Shown: in pieces, positions 25,205 to 33,341 of the stretch
Numbering within the stretch: position 1 is the first letter of the stretch
Layout: each line of letters opens with the position of its first letter
Assembly (NCBI RefSeq): GCF_017744045.1
Contig: NZ_JAGHRD010000006.1
DNA length: 64,000 nucleotides
Direction: 5' to 3' (one strand)
Origin: Pelagimonas sp017744045
GTDB taxonomy: Bacteria; Pseudomonadota; Alphaproteobacteria; Rhodobacterales; Rhodobacteraceae
Translations under genes and position numbers: made by a program
Notes under the pieces: generated by a model
The model's database searches: none
What the model was told of the DNA's origin: nothing
The model's input: only the letters and a program-made list of their open reading frames with translations

Positions 25205-25538
25205 CAAGAGCGTAGACTCCAACGAAACAGATGCTGCGAGCACTGTGACAGCGGTCAATGGCCAGATCGAAGACACCCTGAAAACCTTGAACGAGAGCAT
25301 TGGCTCTGATGCCTCCTCTTTGGTGAGCGAGGCTGAGGCACAAGCGCAAGCGCTTGCCAAGACCTTGGCGCGTCAGGATGCTGTGGCGCATTTGCGGCGC
25401 ATGCAGATCCTGTCAGAGACAGCTTTCTCAGTTGCGGTTTCAAAACAGGCCAATGGCGATATTGCGGCGGGCGAAGCGATCATGAAGATCGCACAAGAAG
25501 CCCTGCGCGATGCGCGCGACATGGTTGCAGAGCTCTAG
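25197..25538 (+). CDS. Reb-cluster protein with a weak RebB-like N-terminus
   Basis: The 113-residue protein has TAVNGQIEDTLKTLNESIG at about 18-36, a weaker form of the AVNxQITD signature, then a long helix rich in A, E and Q that may form a coiled coil. It lacks the RebB C-terminal block. AGGAGG lies 4 bases before the ATG, and the 8-base overlap with the preceding gene supports coupled translation. It is the last gene of the unit, followed by a clear terminator. Confidence 0.72.
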   Translation: MTDKSVDSNETDAASTVTAVNGQIEDTLKTLNESIGSDASSLVSEAEAQAQALAKTLARQDAVAHLRRMQILSETAFSVAVSKQANGDIAAGEAIMKIAQEALRDARDMVAEL

Positions 25539-25560
25539 GGGCCACGGGTTCTCCGTTTGA

Positions 25561-25593
25561 AAAGGTCCTCTGATAAATATCAGAGGGCCTTTT
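25561..25593 (+). terminator. Terminator of the reb-like operon
   Basis: CCTCTGATA (25567-25575) and TATCAGAGG (25578-25586) form a perfect stem, extended outward by AAAGG and CCTTT, and followed by a short T run. Confidence 0.85.
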
Positions 25594-25612
25594 GTTGAGG
25601 CTGGGTGCAGCC

Positions 25613-25654
25613 AAATTCCGTCGACGGAATTTGCAAATTCCATGCATGGAATTT
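25613..25654. repeat. Paired 20-bp perfect palindromes, element 1
   Basis: AAATTCCGTCGACGGAATTT (25613-25632) is joined by GC to AAATTCCATGCATGGAATTT (25635-25654). Each is a perfect 20-bp palindrome, centred on TCGA and TGCA. The same plan with other arm sequences recurs at 31895-31936. It lies between two convergent genes, just past the reb-like operon. Confidence 0.9.
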
Positions 25655-25660
25655 GGGGCC

Positions 25661-26263
25661 TCACCACATCCGCGTTTTCGCGTATTCCGCATAGCCTTCG
25701 TCATAGGGTTTCGCGGACACGTCGCCTTCGGTCATATCCTGCAGGATCTCACCCACTGTTGGCACCGCCTCCGCGTCATCACGCGACCAAAGGCCAGAGC
25801 GCATCAACGCCTTGGCGCATTGGGTAAAGACCTCGTCCACCTCAATCACGATCACCGAAGCAGGCAGGATGGATTTGCGCGCAAAACTCTCGCGCAGCGC
25901 CGCGTCATCGGTCAGCCAGGCCTTACCGTTTACCCGCACCGTCGTATTTGACCCCGGCACCATGAACAACAGCGCCACGCGCCCGTCACAGATGATATCG
26001 CGCAGGGCATCAAGGCGGTTATTGCCGCGCCAGTCAGGCATGTGGATCGTGGTGTCATCGGCCACCCGCACCACCGGGCCATCATCGCCGCGCGGGGTGC
26101 CATGTACGCCCTGCGGCCCGACGGTGGAGAGGATGCAAAACCGTGCGCCCTCCACCCATTGCCGATAAAGCGGTGTCAGACGGTTGGCGACCTTGCGCAG
26201 CGACAGCTCTGCCGGTGCGTCATAGAGATCGCTCAGCGCCTCCAGCGAGTTTACTTTCCGCAT
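25661..26263 (-). CDS. Pyridoxamine 5'-phosphate oxidase-family protein
   Basis: The 200-residue protein matches the FMN-binding PNPOx-like split-barrel family: VNSLEALSDLYDAPAELSLR near the start, then RFCILSTVGPQGVHGTPRGDD near 41-61 and the later FMN-barrel segment VALLFMVPG near 95. Members are flavin- or heme-binding oxidoreductases; the substrate is unknown. I chose the ATG at 26263 because AAGGAG lies about 11 bases upstream; a TTG further out would be too near it. It overlaps the end of plsC by 44 bases. Confidence 0.75.
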   Translation of the reverse strand: MRKVNSLEALSDLYDAPAELSLRKVANRLTPLYRQWVEGARFCILSTVGPQGVHGTPRGDDGPVVRVADDTTIHMPDWRGNNRLDALRDIICDGRVALLFMVPGSNTTVRVNGKAWLTDDAALRESFARKSILPASVIVIEVDEVFTQCAKALMRSGLWSRDDAEAVPTVGEILQDMTEGDVSAKPYDEGYAEYAKTRMW

Positions 26264-26969
26264 CAAATCCAAGCTCCTTCATCAGCGCGTTCGACTTGGC
26301 CTCAACCCGGGTTTCGAGTTGCTGCATGAAGTCGGCTTTTTCGACTCCCGGTGGGATTGGATCGAGAAATTCGACCACAGCCAGACCGGGTTTGCGCAGG
26401 ATACCCTTGCGCGGCCAAAGCAGGCCGACATTGGTTGCCGCAGGCACGCAGGGCCAGCCGGTTTCCTTGTAAATCGCGGCTGTGCCAACCTTATAAGGTT
26501 TGTAATCCCCCGGCGCGACGCGGGTGCCCTGGGAATAGATCACCAATTGCCCGGGCTGGGCCGCGCCCTTTTTCACGTCTTCGAGCATCTGGGCAATCGC
26601 CTGCCCACGCTTGCCGCGATTGACCGGGACACAGCCCAGCCGCCAGGCATATTGACCGATGAACGGGGTAAAGATCAGCTCGCGTTTCATGATGAATTTC
26701 GCCGCAGGCACCGCGTCATAGATCATCATGATGTCGAGAAAGCTTTGATGCTTGGCGGCGATAACAACTTCGCCCGTTGGGATGGGCCCGCGGATCTCAG
26801 TCTTAATGCCCAGAAACACCCGGGCGAGCCACAAGACATGCGCCGCATAGACGCCGCAGACCCAGCGCGCGCCCTTCGGATGCAACAAAAGCGGGAAGCA
26901 AACCACACCCCAAACCGCCATGAACAGATAGATATAGATCACAAAGATCAGCGACTTAAGCCATTGCAT
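26220..26969 (-). CDS. plsC: 1-acyl-sn-glycerol-3-phosphate acyltransferase
   Basis: This enzyme makes phosphatidic acid for phospholipids. The 249-residue protein has an N-terminal membrane helix (LIFVIYIYLFMAVWGVV), the catalytic motif KHQSFLDI (HX4D family) near residue 74 and the EGTR-type block, here YSQGTRVAPG, near 153-162. The ATG at 26969 overlaps the ftsX stop by one base, which fixes the start. Its 3' end overlaps the PNPOx-like gene. Confidence 0.9.
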   Translation of the reverse strand: MQWLKSLIFVIYIYLFMAVWGVVCFPLLLHPKGARWVCGVYAAHVLWLARVFLGIKTEIRGPIPTGEVVIAAKHQSFLDIMMIYDAVPAAKFIMKRELIFTPFIGQYAWRLGCVPVNRGKRGQAIAQMLEDVKKGAAQPGQLVIYSQGTRVAPGDYKPYKVGTAAIYKETGWPCVPAATNVGLLWPRKGILRKPGLAVVEFLDPIPPGVEKADFMQQLETRVEAKSNALMKELGFDAESKLAGGAERSL

Positions 26970-27874
26970 CAGGCCAATTCTCCCAAAACGCGCCGCGCGG
27001 CGGCTTGTGTTGCGGCAAAGGCGACCAAGGCCGCCAAGGGCGGCACCACGGCGGGCCAAAGCCAATGCCAGCCCTGAAAACGCAGACCGGTCAGGAACCC
27101 ACCCGCATCCGATCCGTCCGGCATCAACAGGATGGCGACAAATCCCAGCACGGTGCCCACCGCCGCCCCGGTCAAGACACGCAGCGTATAGCGGCGCACA
27201 AAGGCCGAGGCGATGTAACCATCGGTCGCCCCAACCAGGCGCAGGACTTCGATCACCTGCGCATTGGCGGCCAGCGAGGCATTGGCGGCCAGCGTCACCA
27301 TGGCCCCGGTTGTGGCGGTGATCAGCAGGATCGACACCCAGCCAAGCAGGTTCAACCGGCTGGCCGCAGCCACCAAAGGTTTGCGCCAGCGGGTATGTTC
27401 ATCCAGCACCGCACCGGGGGCCTCGGCCTGAAGACGCAGGCGCAACCCTTCGGAATCATAGCCTTCAGATGTTTCGGCGATTTCAATCAGTTGAGGCACC
27501 GGCAATTGATCAACCGGCAGGCCGGGGCCAAACCAGGGTTCCAGCAAAGCTTGTTGTTCTTCGTCCGTCAAAGCGCGGGCCGAGGCCACGCCGGGCGTTT
27601 GGGTGAGCACCTTCAGCGCCGCTTCGGTTTGAGCTGCCATTTGCCCGGCGGGGGCCGAGATCCGGATGGTCGATGAGCGCGCCAGTTCCTCGCCCCAGCT
27701 GGTGGCCAGCCGGTCAGCGGCCAAAGACAGAGCCAAAGCAAAAACCGTCAAAAACGCCATCGCCGCCGAGGTAAAGACCGTCAGCCGCACCGTGAAGCCG
27801 GATGGCGGGACAACCCGGTCTGCGCCCAGATCCGCCTGCGTCAGCGGTTTGAAAAACTCCAGAAAACGCTTCAC
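26969..27874 (-). CDS. ftsX: Cell-division protein FtsX
   Basis: FtsX is the membrane part of FtsEX, which controls cell-wall hydrolases at the septum. The 301-residue protein has one early helix (about 28-48), a periplasmic loop and three helices in the C-terminal half (about 171-195, 220-245, 262-290), the FtsX topology. The GTG at 27874 overlaps the ftsE stop by four bases (GTGA). The ftsX-plsC coupling is common in this family of bacteria. Confidence 0.9.
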   Translation of the reverse strand: MKRFLEFFKPLTQADLGADRVVPPSGFTVRLTVFTSAAMAFLTVFALALSLAADRLATSWGEELARSSTIRISAPAGQMAAQTEAALKVLTQTPGVASARALTDEEQQALLEPWFGPGLPVDQLPVPQLIEIAETSEGYDSEGLRLRLQAEAPGAVLDEHTRWRKPLVAAASRLNLLGWVSILLITATTGAMVTLAANASLAANAQVIEVLRLVGATDGYIASAFVRRYTLRVLTGAAVGTVLGFVAILLMPDGSDAGGFLTGLRFQGWHWLWPAVVPPLAALVAFAATQAAARRVLGELA

Positions 27875-28548
27875 AGATCGACCCCCGCTGATTGCAACGT
27901 GTGGTTCGAAATGCGCAGCACCCGCGCCGAGACCTGCGCCTTGGCCGCGCGGATCAGGGCAAGATCATGGGTGGCGATCATCACCGTCTTGCCCATCTTG
28001 TTCAGCTCGACCAGCAGGCGCAGAAGGCGTTGAGACATTTCCCAATCGACATTGCCGGTGGGCTCATCCGCCAGAATGACATCGGGCGACATGATCAGCG
28101 CGCGCGCAAGGGCGGCGCGTTGCCGTTCCCCGCCTGACAGTTCGGGGGGCAAAGCATCCCCGCGCCCAACGAGGCCGACCCAGGACATCAGCTCTTGTAG
28201 ATTGGCGAATTGATCGGGTGTGGCCTGACCGGACACGGTCAGCGGCAAGGCGATGTTTTCATTGACCGGCAAATGGTCGAGGAATTTGCAATCCTGATGC
28301 ACCACACCAATCCGCCGCCGCGCATAAGCCACCGCATCACGGCCCATATCACGGGCGGAATGGTCAAAAATCCGCACATCACCTTCGGTTGGCAACAAAG
28401 CCCCATAGCACAGCTTGAGAAATGTGGTTTTACCCGACCCGGACGGGCCGGTCAGAAAATGGAACGAGCCCGGGGCCAAGCCGAACGAAATATCGCTCAA
28501 GAGCGCGTCCCCGCCATAGCTATAGGCTACATTGTTCAGCTCGATCAC
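27871..28548 (-). CDS. ftsE: Cell-division ATP-binding protein FtsE
   Basis: The 225-residue ABC ATPase has Walker A GPSGSGKT at 34-41, the signature LSGGERQR at 137-144 and Walker B VILADEPTG at 157-165. The FtsE-specific start MIELNNVAYSYGG fits. It begins at a GTG at 28548, weakly supplied with GGCGGAAC upstream. It forms a coupled unit ftsE-ftsX-plsC and is divergent from the zinc-ribbon gene. Confidence 0.9.
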   Translation of the reverse strand: MIELNNVAYSYGGDALLSDISFGLAPGSFHFLTGPSGSGKTTFLKLCYGALLPTEGDVRIFDHSARDMGRDAVAYARRRIGVVHQDCKFLDHLPVNENIALPLTVSGQATPDQFANLQELMSWVGLVGRGDALPPELSGGERQRAALARALIMSPDVILADEPTGNVDWEMSQRLLRLLVELNKMGKTVMIATHDLALIRAAKAQVSARVLRISNHTLQSAGVDL

Positions 28549-28710
28549 GCCCGTTCCGCCCGTGTGTTGTGCAACGGACCTGTTTTGCCGCAGCGCAGAC
28601 CATCTTGCAATGACGCGTCGCTAAAATTGGACTTTTCCCGCCGATCCATGCAACCTATTGTCGCGAAAAGAGACTGTGTCAGCTCTGGGGTAGAGGTAAG
28701 GGGACATGAG

Positions 28711-29652
28711 GTGAGCAAAATTCGGTTGATCTGCCCAAATTGCGGTGCGCAATACGAGGTGCCCGCCGAGGTGGTGCCCGATGAGGGGCGCGATGTGCAA
28801 TGTTCAAACTGTGCGCATACTTGGTTTCAGCGTCACCCTGACCATGACCCGGACCTGGCTGAGGACCTGAACCAGCCGGTGCCTGATACGGCTTGGGAAC
28901 CCGAAGAGCCGCCTGCGCCGCCCCCGGTTGCAGACACACCGGTCGAGGACGTGCCGGCTGAGGACGTACCAGTCGAGGCACCGCCTGCCCCGCGCGGGAT
29001 CGACCCGGAAATGGCCGAGCTGTTTCGCGAAGAGCGCGAATATGAGGCCAATCAACGGGTTGCCGATGCGCTGGAAAGCCAGCCAGATCTGGGTCTGCAG
29101 GAACCCAGCGAGGACGAACAGGCCCGCCGGTCGCGCGAGGCACGCGAGCGTATGGCGCGGATGCGCGGCGAAGACCCGGCAGCCGCCCCCGCCCCACCGC
29201 CGCCCGTGGCCGCGCCTGAGCCAGAGCCGGAAACGGATCGCGAATATGCCGTGGCCCAGGCCGCGGCGGCGGCCGCCGCCGGATCGCGCCGGGATTTGCT
29301 GCCAGATGTGGAAGAGATCAATCAGACGCTGCGCTCCAGTTCGGAACCGCGTGTCATCGACACCGCCCCCAAGCAGGTCTTGCCCCCGGATGAACCAAAG
29401 AAAAAGGGCGGCTTTTCGCGTGGGTTCCTGACCATGATTGTTTTGGCGGCCATCGCGGTGGGCGTCTATGTCATGGCCCCAAAGATTTCCGAGCAACTGC
29501 CGCAAGCGAAACCTTATCTGGATGGGTACGTCGCGCAGGTCGATGGGTTGCGGCTCTGGCTGGATGGGCAAGTGACCGCTTTGCTGACCACGTTGGACGG
29601 GATGAGTTCGGAGGCCGAGAGCGCGCCGGATGGGGCTGAGAGCGACAGTTAA
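28711..29652 (+). CDS. Zinc-ribbon, single-helix membrane protein
   Basis: The 313-residue protein has an N-terminal MJ0042-type zinc ribbon (ICPNCGAQYEVP near 6-17 and CSNCAHTWFQ near 31-40), a long proline- and glutamate-rich linker with R/E-rich helices, then one membrane helix near 231-250 (FLTMIVLAAIAVGVYVMA) and a short outer tail. Such proteins are common next to ftsE in Rhodobacteraceae. The start is a GTG at 28711 with GAGGTAAGGGG upstream; a nearby ATG at 28706 opens only two codons. Confidence 0.8.
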   Translation: MSKIRLICPNCGAQYEVPAEVVPDEGRDVQCSNCAHTWFQRHPDHDPDLAEDLNQPVPDTAWEPEEPPAPPPVADTPVEDVPAEDVPVEAPPAPRGIDPEMAELFREEREYEANQRVADALESQPDLGLQEPSEDEQARRSREARERMARMRGEDPAAAPAPPPPVAAPEPEPETDREYAVAQAAAAAAAGSRRDLLPDVEEINQTLRSSSEPRVIDTAPKQVLPPDEPKKKGGFSRGFLTMIVLAAIAVGVYVMAPKISEQLPQAKPYLDGYVAQVDGLRLWLDGQVTALLTTLDGMSSEAESAPDGAESDS

Positions 29653-29672
29653 ACCCCTGACAAAGCGATAAA

Positions 29673-29699
29673 AAAGAGCGGGCCAGTGGCCCGCTCTTT
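29673..29699. terminator. Bidirectional terminator
   Basis: AAAGAGCGGGCC (29673-29684) pairs perfectly with GGCCCGCTCTTT (29688-29699). It lies between the convergent zinc-ribbon gene and tauC and can serve both. Confidence 0.9.
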
Positions 29700-29721
29700 G
29701 GTTTTCTATGCTGTTGGTGGA

Positions 29722-31053
29722 TCAGATCTTGCCCTTCCAGGGGACCAGCGCACGTTCGGCCAGACGCATCAGGATGTCGATGCCAAAGCCGATGATCCCG
29801 ATCAGGATGATGCCCATGATCACGATATCGGTCAGCTGGAATTTCGACGCGACCATGATCATCATGCCAGCGCCCTTTTCCGCCGCGACCAGTTCCGCCG
29901 CCACAACCGTGCCCCAACAGACACCCATAGCGACCCGCGCGCCAGTAAAGATCTCGGGCAGAGAGTTTGGCACGATCACGTGACGCATGATCTGGGTCTT
30001 GGAAGCCCCGAGGCTGTAGGCCGCATGCACCTTGGAGATCGCCACACCTGACACCCCGGCCCGGGCCGCAATCGCCATGATCCAGAGCGCCGCAAGGAAG
30101 AGCAGGATCACCTTGCCCTCTTCGCCGATCCCCGCCCAGATGATCACCAGCGGTATCAAAGCCAGCGGTGGCACCGGACGCATGAATTCGACAATCGGGT
30201 CGAACCAGCCGCGGAACCAATCCGACAGGCCCATGGCATAGCCCAAAGGAATGCCAATCAGCGCGCCGAGAATGAAGCCGGCAAAGACGCGGAAGAGTGA
30301 GTAGGACAGGTGTTCCAACAGGGTCGAGCCGCGATAGCCCTCGCTGGCGATTTCCATGAAACGTGACCAGACAGCTTCGGGCGCGGGCAGCCAAATTGGC
30401 TCCATCTGCCAGCCTTTGGCCGGTTCAAAGTTCAGCGTGCCCTTGGGCGACATGCCCACGCGGCCATTTTCGGTTTCCACAGACTGACCCGGCGCAATGG
30501 CCTGGCCGTTTACGGCGGTCACACGGTGGCCCTCTTTGCGGCCATAATCGTCATTCTTGTCGACACGGATCAGCCCAGAACGCCAAGCCCCGATGGAATC
30601 GGAATCGTTCTTGGCCCAGCCATCGCCCGGCTCTACCTCGGGGGCGTCGCCCTCTTGGCCAACCTCAAAGACACGCACGGTCACGGTCGCCTCATCCGGT
30701 GCCTGCCCATCCGCTTCGGCGGTATAGGTAAAGCTGGTGGTGCCGACAAAAGGCCCCGGCGCATGCAAGAAGGAGGGCACGAGGCGCGAGCCGGTAAAGG
30801 CCCCCCACATCACAAAGATCAGAAGGATGGAAATCGCCGAGGCCGCATAATTCGAGGCCACCGCGCTTTCATCACCAAAGGTGACCGTCTTGAGCGAGCC
30901 ATAATCCTTTTTCGGGGTCAAAAGGCGTTTGATAAACCGCCAAATCACCAAGGTCAGGAGAATGATGCCAATGTAGGCCGCGATATAGGGCAAAGCCTGC
31001 ACGACAGTGATAAAGACATCTCGAAATTCGGCCAATAAGTCCAGGAACCACAT
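29722..31053 (-). CDS. tauC: Taurine ABC transporter permease TauC, long form
   Basis: The C-terminal half is a TauC/SsuC-type permease with EFMRPVPPLALIPLVIIWAG near residue 289 and the ABC-coupling region YSLGASKTQIMRHVIVPNSL near 348-367. The 443-residue protein is some 170 residues longer than usual. The extra N-terminal part has two membrane helices (about 14-45 and 70-95) and a loop of about 110 residues between about 96 and 210, probably periplasmic. Its ATG overlaps the tauB stop by one base. Neighbouring tauA, tauB and tpa support taurine; related sulfonates are possible. Confidence 0.85.
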   Translation of the reverse strand: MWFLDLLAEFRDVFITVVQALPYIAAYIGIILLTLVIWRFIKRLLTPKKDYGSLKTVTFGDESAVASNYAASAISILLIFVMWGAFTGSRLVPSFLHAPGPFVGTTSFTYTAEADGQAPDEATVTVRVFEVGQEGDAPEVEPGDGWAKNDSDSIGAWRSGLIRVDKNDDYGRKEGHRVTAVNGQAIAPGQSVETENGRVGMSPKGTLNFEPAKGWQMEPIWLPAPEAVWSRFMEIASEGYRGSTLLEHLSYSLFRVFAGFILGALIGIPLGYAMGLSDWFRGWFDPIVEFMRPVPPLALIPLVIIWAGIGEEGKVILLFLAALWIMAIAARAGVSGVAISKVHAAYSLGASKTQIMRHVIVPNSLPEIFTGARVAMGVCWGTVVAAELVAAEKGAGMMIMVASKFQLTDIVIMGIILIGIIGFGIDILMRLAERALVPWKGKI

Positions 31054-31859
31054 CAGCTTGCCTCCTCAGAACGGCCCATGATTTCTTCTTCCATGTCCCA
31101 GATCATGCCGAGGATTTCCTCACGTTTGACGGCAAAATCGGGATGTTTCTTGACCTCGCGCAGATCCTGGCCCACGCCAAGATCGGCAAAGGGCAGGCGA
31201 TATTCGCGGTGAATACGACCCGGGCGCGGGGCCATGACCAACAGGCGTTCGCCCAAAAGCAGCGCCTCTTCGACCGAGTGGGTGATCAGGATGATGGTCT
31301 TGCCGGTTTCTTTCCAAAGCTTCAGCACCAGCGATTGCATCTTTTCGCGGGTCAACGCGTCAAGCGCGCCAAGGGGTTCATCCATCAGGATGACATCGGG
31401 ATGGTTGGCAAGACAACGGGCCAGCGCCACGCGCTGCTGCATACCGCCGGACAGCTCGTAAATTGCCTTTTCCTTGAAGTCCTGGAGACCAACGATTTCA
31501 AGCAGATGGTCAACTTCTTCGCCGTAATCGGCTTCGCGCTTACCCGCCATACGGGGGCCAAAGCTGACATTGTCACGCACGCTCATCCATTCAAACAGCG
31601 CGCCTTTCTGGAACACCATGCCGCGTTCGGCATCTGGCCCATGTACCGCGTGACCGTTCATGCGGATCACGCCTTCGGTCGGGGCAAGGAACCCGGCGAC
31701 AATATTGAGCAAGGTGGTTTTGCCACAGCCCGAAGGGCCGAGCACGCTCATCAGCTCACCCTCGGCAAGGTCAAGGGACACATCCTTGAGCGCCTGAACC
31801 GCCGAACCATTGGGCAGGTCAAAACGCATGGAGAGATTTTCAATGGATAATCCGCTCAT
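31053..31859 (-). CDS. tauB: Taurine ABC transporter ATP-binding protein
   Basis: The 268-residue ATPase has Walker A GPSGCGKT at 41-48, the signature LSGGMQQR near 139-146 and Walker B VILMDEPLGALD near 158-169, typical of nitrate/sulfonate/taurine importers. It drives TauC. It is coupled to tauC by a one-base overlap and follows tauA after a 117-base gap that contains paired palindromes. Confidence 0.92.
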   Translation of the reverse strand: MSGLSIENLSMRFDLPNGSAVQALKDVSLDLAEGELMSVLGPSGCGKTTLLNIVAGFLAPTEGVIRMNGHAVHGPDAERGMVFQKGALFEWMSVRDNVSFGPRMAGKREADYGEEVDHLLEIVGLQDFKEKAIYELSGGMQQRVALARCLANHPDVILMDEPLGALDALTREKMQSLVLKLWKETGKTIILITHSVEEALLLGERLLVMAPRPGRIHREYRLPFADLGVGQDLREVKKHPDFAVKREEILGMIWDMEEEIMGRSEEAS

Positions 31860-31894
31860 ATAAGCAGGCCTTTTGCTAAAAGGGGACCGCGCAC

Positions 31895-31936
31895 AAAAGT
31901 CATCGATGACTTTTGCAAAAATCGTGCACGATTTTT
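31895..31936. repeat. Paired 20-bp perfect palindromes, element 2
   Basis: AAAAGTCATCGATGACTTTT (31895-31914) is joined by GC to AAAAATCGTGCACGATTTTT (31917-31936). The centres are again TCGA and TGCA, as in element 1. It lies between tauA and tauB, where a stable structure could lower tauB-tauC expression relative to the binding protein. Confidence 0.9.
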
Positions 31937-31976
31937 GGGACCGAGGGACGCAAGCGCGCGCCCCCCGGTGACTGGA

Positions 31977-32981
31977 TTACATGCCTTTTGCGGCCGTCAA
32001 AGGCCCAGCATTCACGTTATCCGCATAGCTGTCCAAGGCGCCGTCAATCGACCCGGATTCCACAAAGACGTCAGCCACGCCTTTCATGAAGTCCTGCGCG
32101 CCGCCGCCCAGCCATTTTTCGCCCAGCTGATCGTCCAGCCCGGGGAAAGTAAAGGTGGCCAGCGACGCAGCCGCGTCAGCTTCATCCATACCGGCATCCT
32201 TGGCGATCACCGGCAGCATTTCATCGGTATGTTCGCCGGAATTCCACATGTCATTGGCCTTGGCCGTGACGGCCAGGAATTTGGACACGGTTTCGGAATT
32301 TTCCGCAACCCAACCCGCCGGGCCAGAGGTCACGTCAAAGACCAGAATGCCCAGCTCTTCTTTTTCCGCACCGGTCAGCAGCACATTGCCATGCTCTTTC
32401 ATACGGCGCAGGGACCCGCCCCAGCCACAAGCCATGTCAACCGATCCCTGAGCAAGGGCAGCCGCCCCATCCGGCGGTGCCATATCGACCACTTCAAGCG
32501 AGCCAAGTTCGACCCCGAAATGCGACATCTGTTTCAGGAAGCCGAAATGCGCGGCGGTTCCCAAAGGCACGGCAACTTTCTTGCCAGCCAACTCACCCGC
32601 CGAATCCTTGTCGATCTCCAGATCTTCGCGCACGACACAGTTGTCATTGTCAGAATAGCTGACCGCGACGTCGAGGATTTGCAGGTCTTGCCCGGCCGAA
32701 GCCGCCACAACGAAGGGCGGAACACCCTGGCTGACCGCGATCTGTACATCGCCCGAGGCCATGGCCGCCGACATGGCGGTCCCCGTGTCAAAGCTGACCC
32801 AGTTCACGTCCATGCCCAAGGCTTCGTCATACATGCCTTTGGCTTTGGCATATTCAAACGGCATCGGCCATTCGAGGAAATAGGCCACGGTGATTCCATG
32901 CCCATCTGCCATCGCAGCCTGCGTTCCACTGAGAAGAGCCAAGCCCGCTGCGGCACCTTTCAGATAAGTCTTTATCGTCAT
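31977..32981 (-). CDS. tauA: Taurine-binding periplasmic protein
   Basis: The 334-residue protein has a signal peptide (MTIKTYLKGAAAGLALLSGT, cleaved before DGHGITVAYFLEWP) and the NMT1/TauA-type fold; VNWVSFDTGTAMSAAMASGD near 57-76 is a ligand-loop pattern seen in taurine and sulfonate binding proteins. It feeds TauBC. The ATG at 32981 was chosen because it precedes the signal peptide; a longer in-frame start is not needed. It is divergent from tpa, which makes taurine the best substrate. Confidence 0.88.
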   Translation of the reverse strand: MTIKTYLKGAAAGLALLSGTQAAMADGHGITVAYFLEWPMPFEYAKAKGMYDEALGMDVNWVSFDTGTAMSAAMASGDVQIAVSQGVPPFVVAASAGQDLQILDVAVSYSDNDNCVVREDLEIDKDSAGELAGKKVAVPLGTAAHFGFLKQMSHFGVELGSLEVVDMAPPDGAAALAQGSVDMACGWGGSLRRMKEHGNVLLTGAEKEELGILVFDVTSGPAGWVAENSETVSKFLAVTAKANDMWNSGEHTDEMLPVIAKDAGMDEADAAASLATFTFPGLDDQLGEKWLGGGAQDFMKGVADVFVESGSIDGALDSYADNVNAGPLTAAKGM

Positions 32982-33341
32982 CTTTTTCTCCCTGTTGCGT
33001 CGGTCTGTCGCGCCGATCAAGGCGTCTTGCATCCGTATTTCGAGTGCAATTTAGGCCCCGGTTCTTGTGGGGCTCCCCTAAATCCGAACGGAAAAAAGGC
33101 ATTCGATCAATGTTTTTTCCACATTCAGCTTTTTGAAAAACTGGTTTTCCGAGGATGGGTCGTTGCGCTAATTGTCTGAATTATCTAGGTAATCCATTTT
33201 GGAACCGATTCATTTTGCCGATTAATGAGACCAATTGGCCTTATAGCAAAATGAATTTGGCCCTATCCGCCTGCCTGAATTTCAGGCTCATCTGCTCTCA
33301 ACCGGCATAAGCCGCATTTCCTAACAATCAGGAGGTCCACC
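32982..33341. other. Divergent tauA-tpa regulatory region
   Basis: This 360-base region has no supported gene. It must hold both promoters and contains the inverted repeat at 33208-33256. I did not find a clear copy of the CTGGAC-type direct repeat reported for TauR in Rhodobacter capsulatus. Confidence 0.6.
33208..33256. promoter_or_regulatory. Inverted repeat in the tauA-tpa region
   Basis: ATTCATTTTGC (33208-33218) and GCAAAATGAAT (33246-33256) are perfect 11-bp inverted arms 27 bases apart, with CCAATTGG at 33231-33238 between them. A candidate operator for a taurine regulator. Confidence 0.45.

Noticed and set aside
24143..25660. Phage or phasin origin of the small genes after lpd
   Set aside because: No phage-like or granule-protein motifs were seen; the AVNxQITD signature and the C-terminal block fit RebB much better.
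28706..28714. ATG at 28706 as start of the zinc-ribbon gene
   Set aside because: It reads ATG AGG TGA and stops at once; the GTG at 28711 is in frame and has a good ribosome site.
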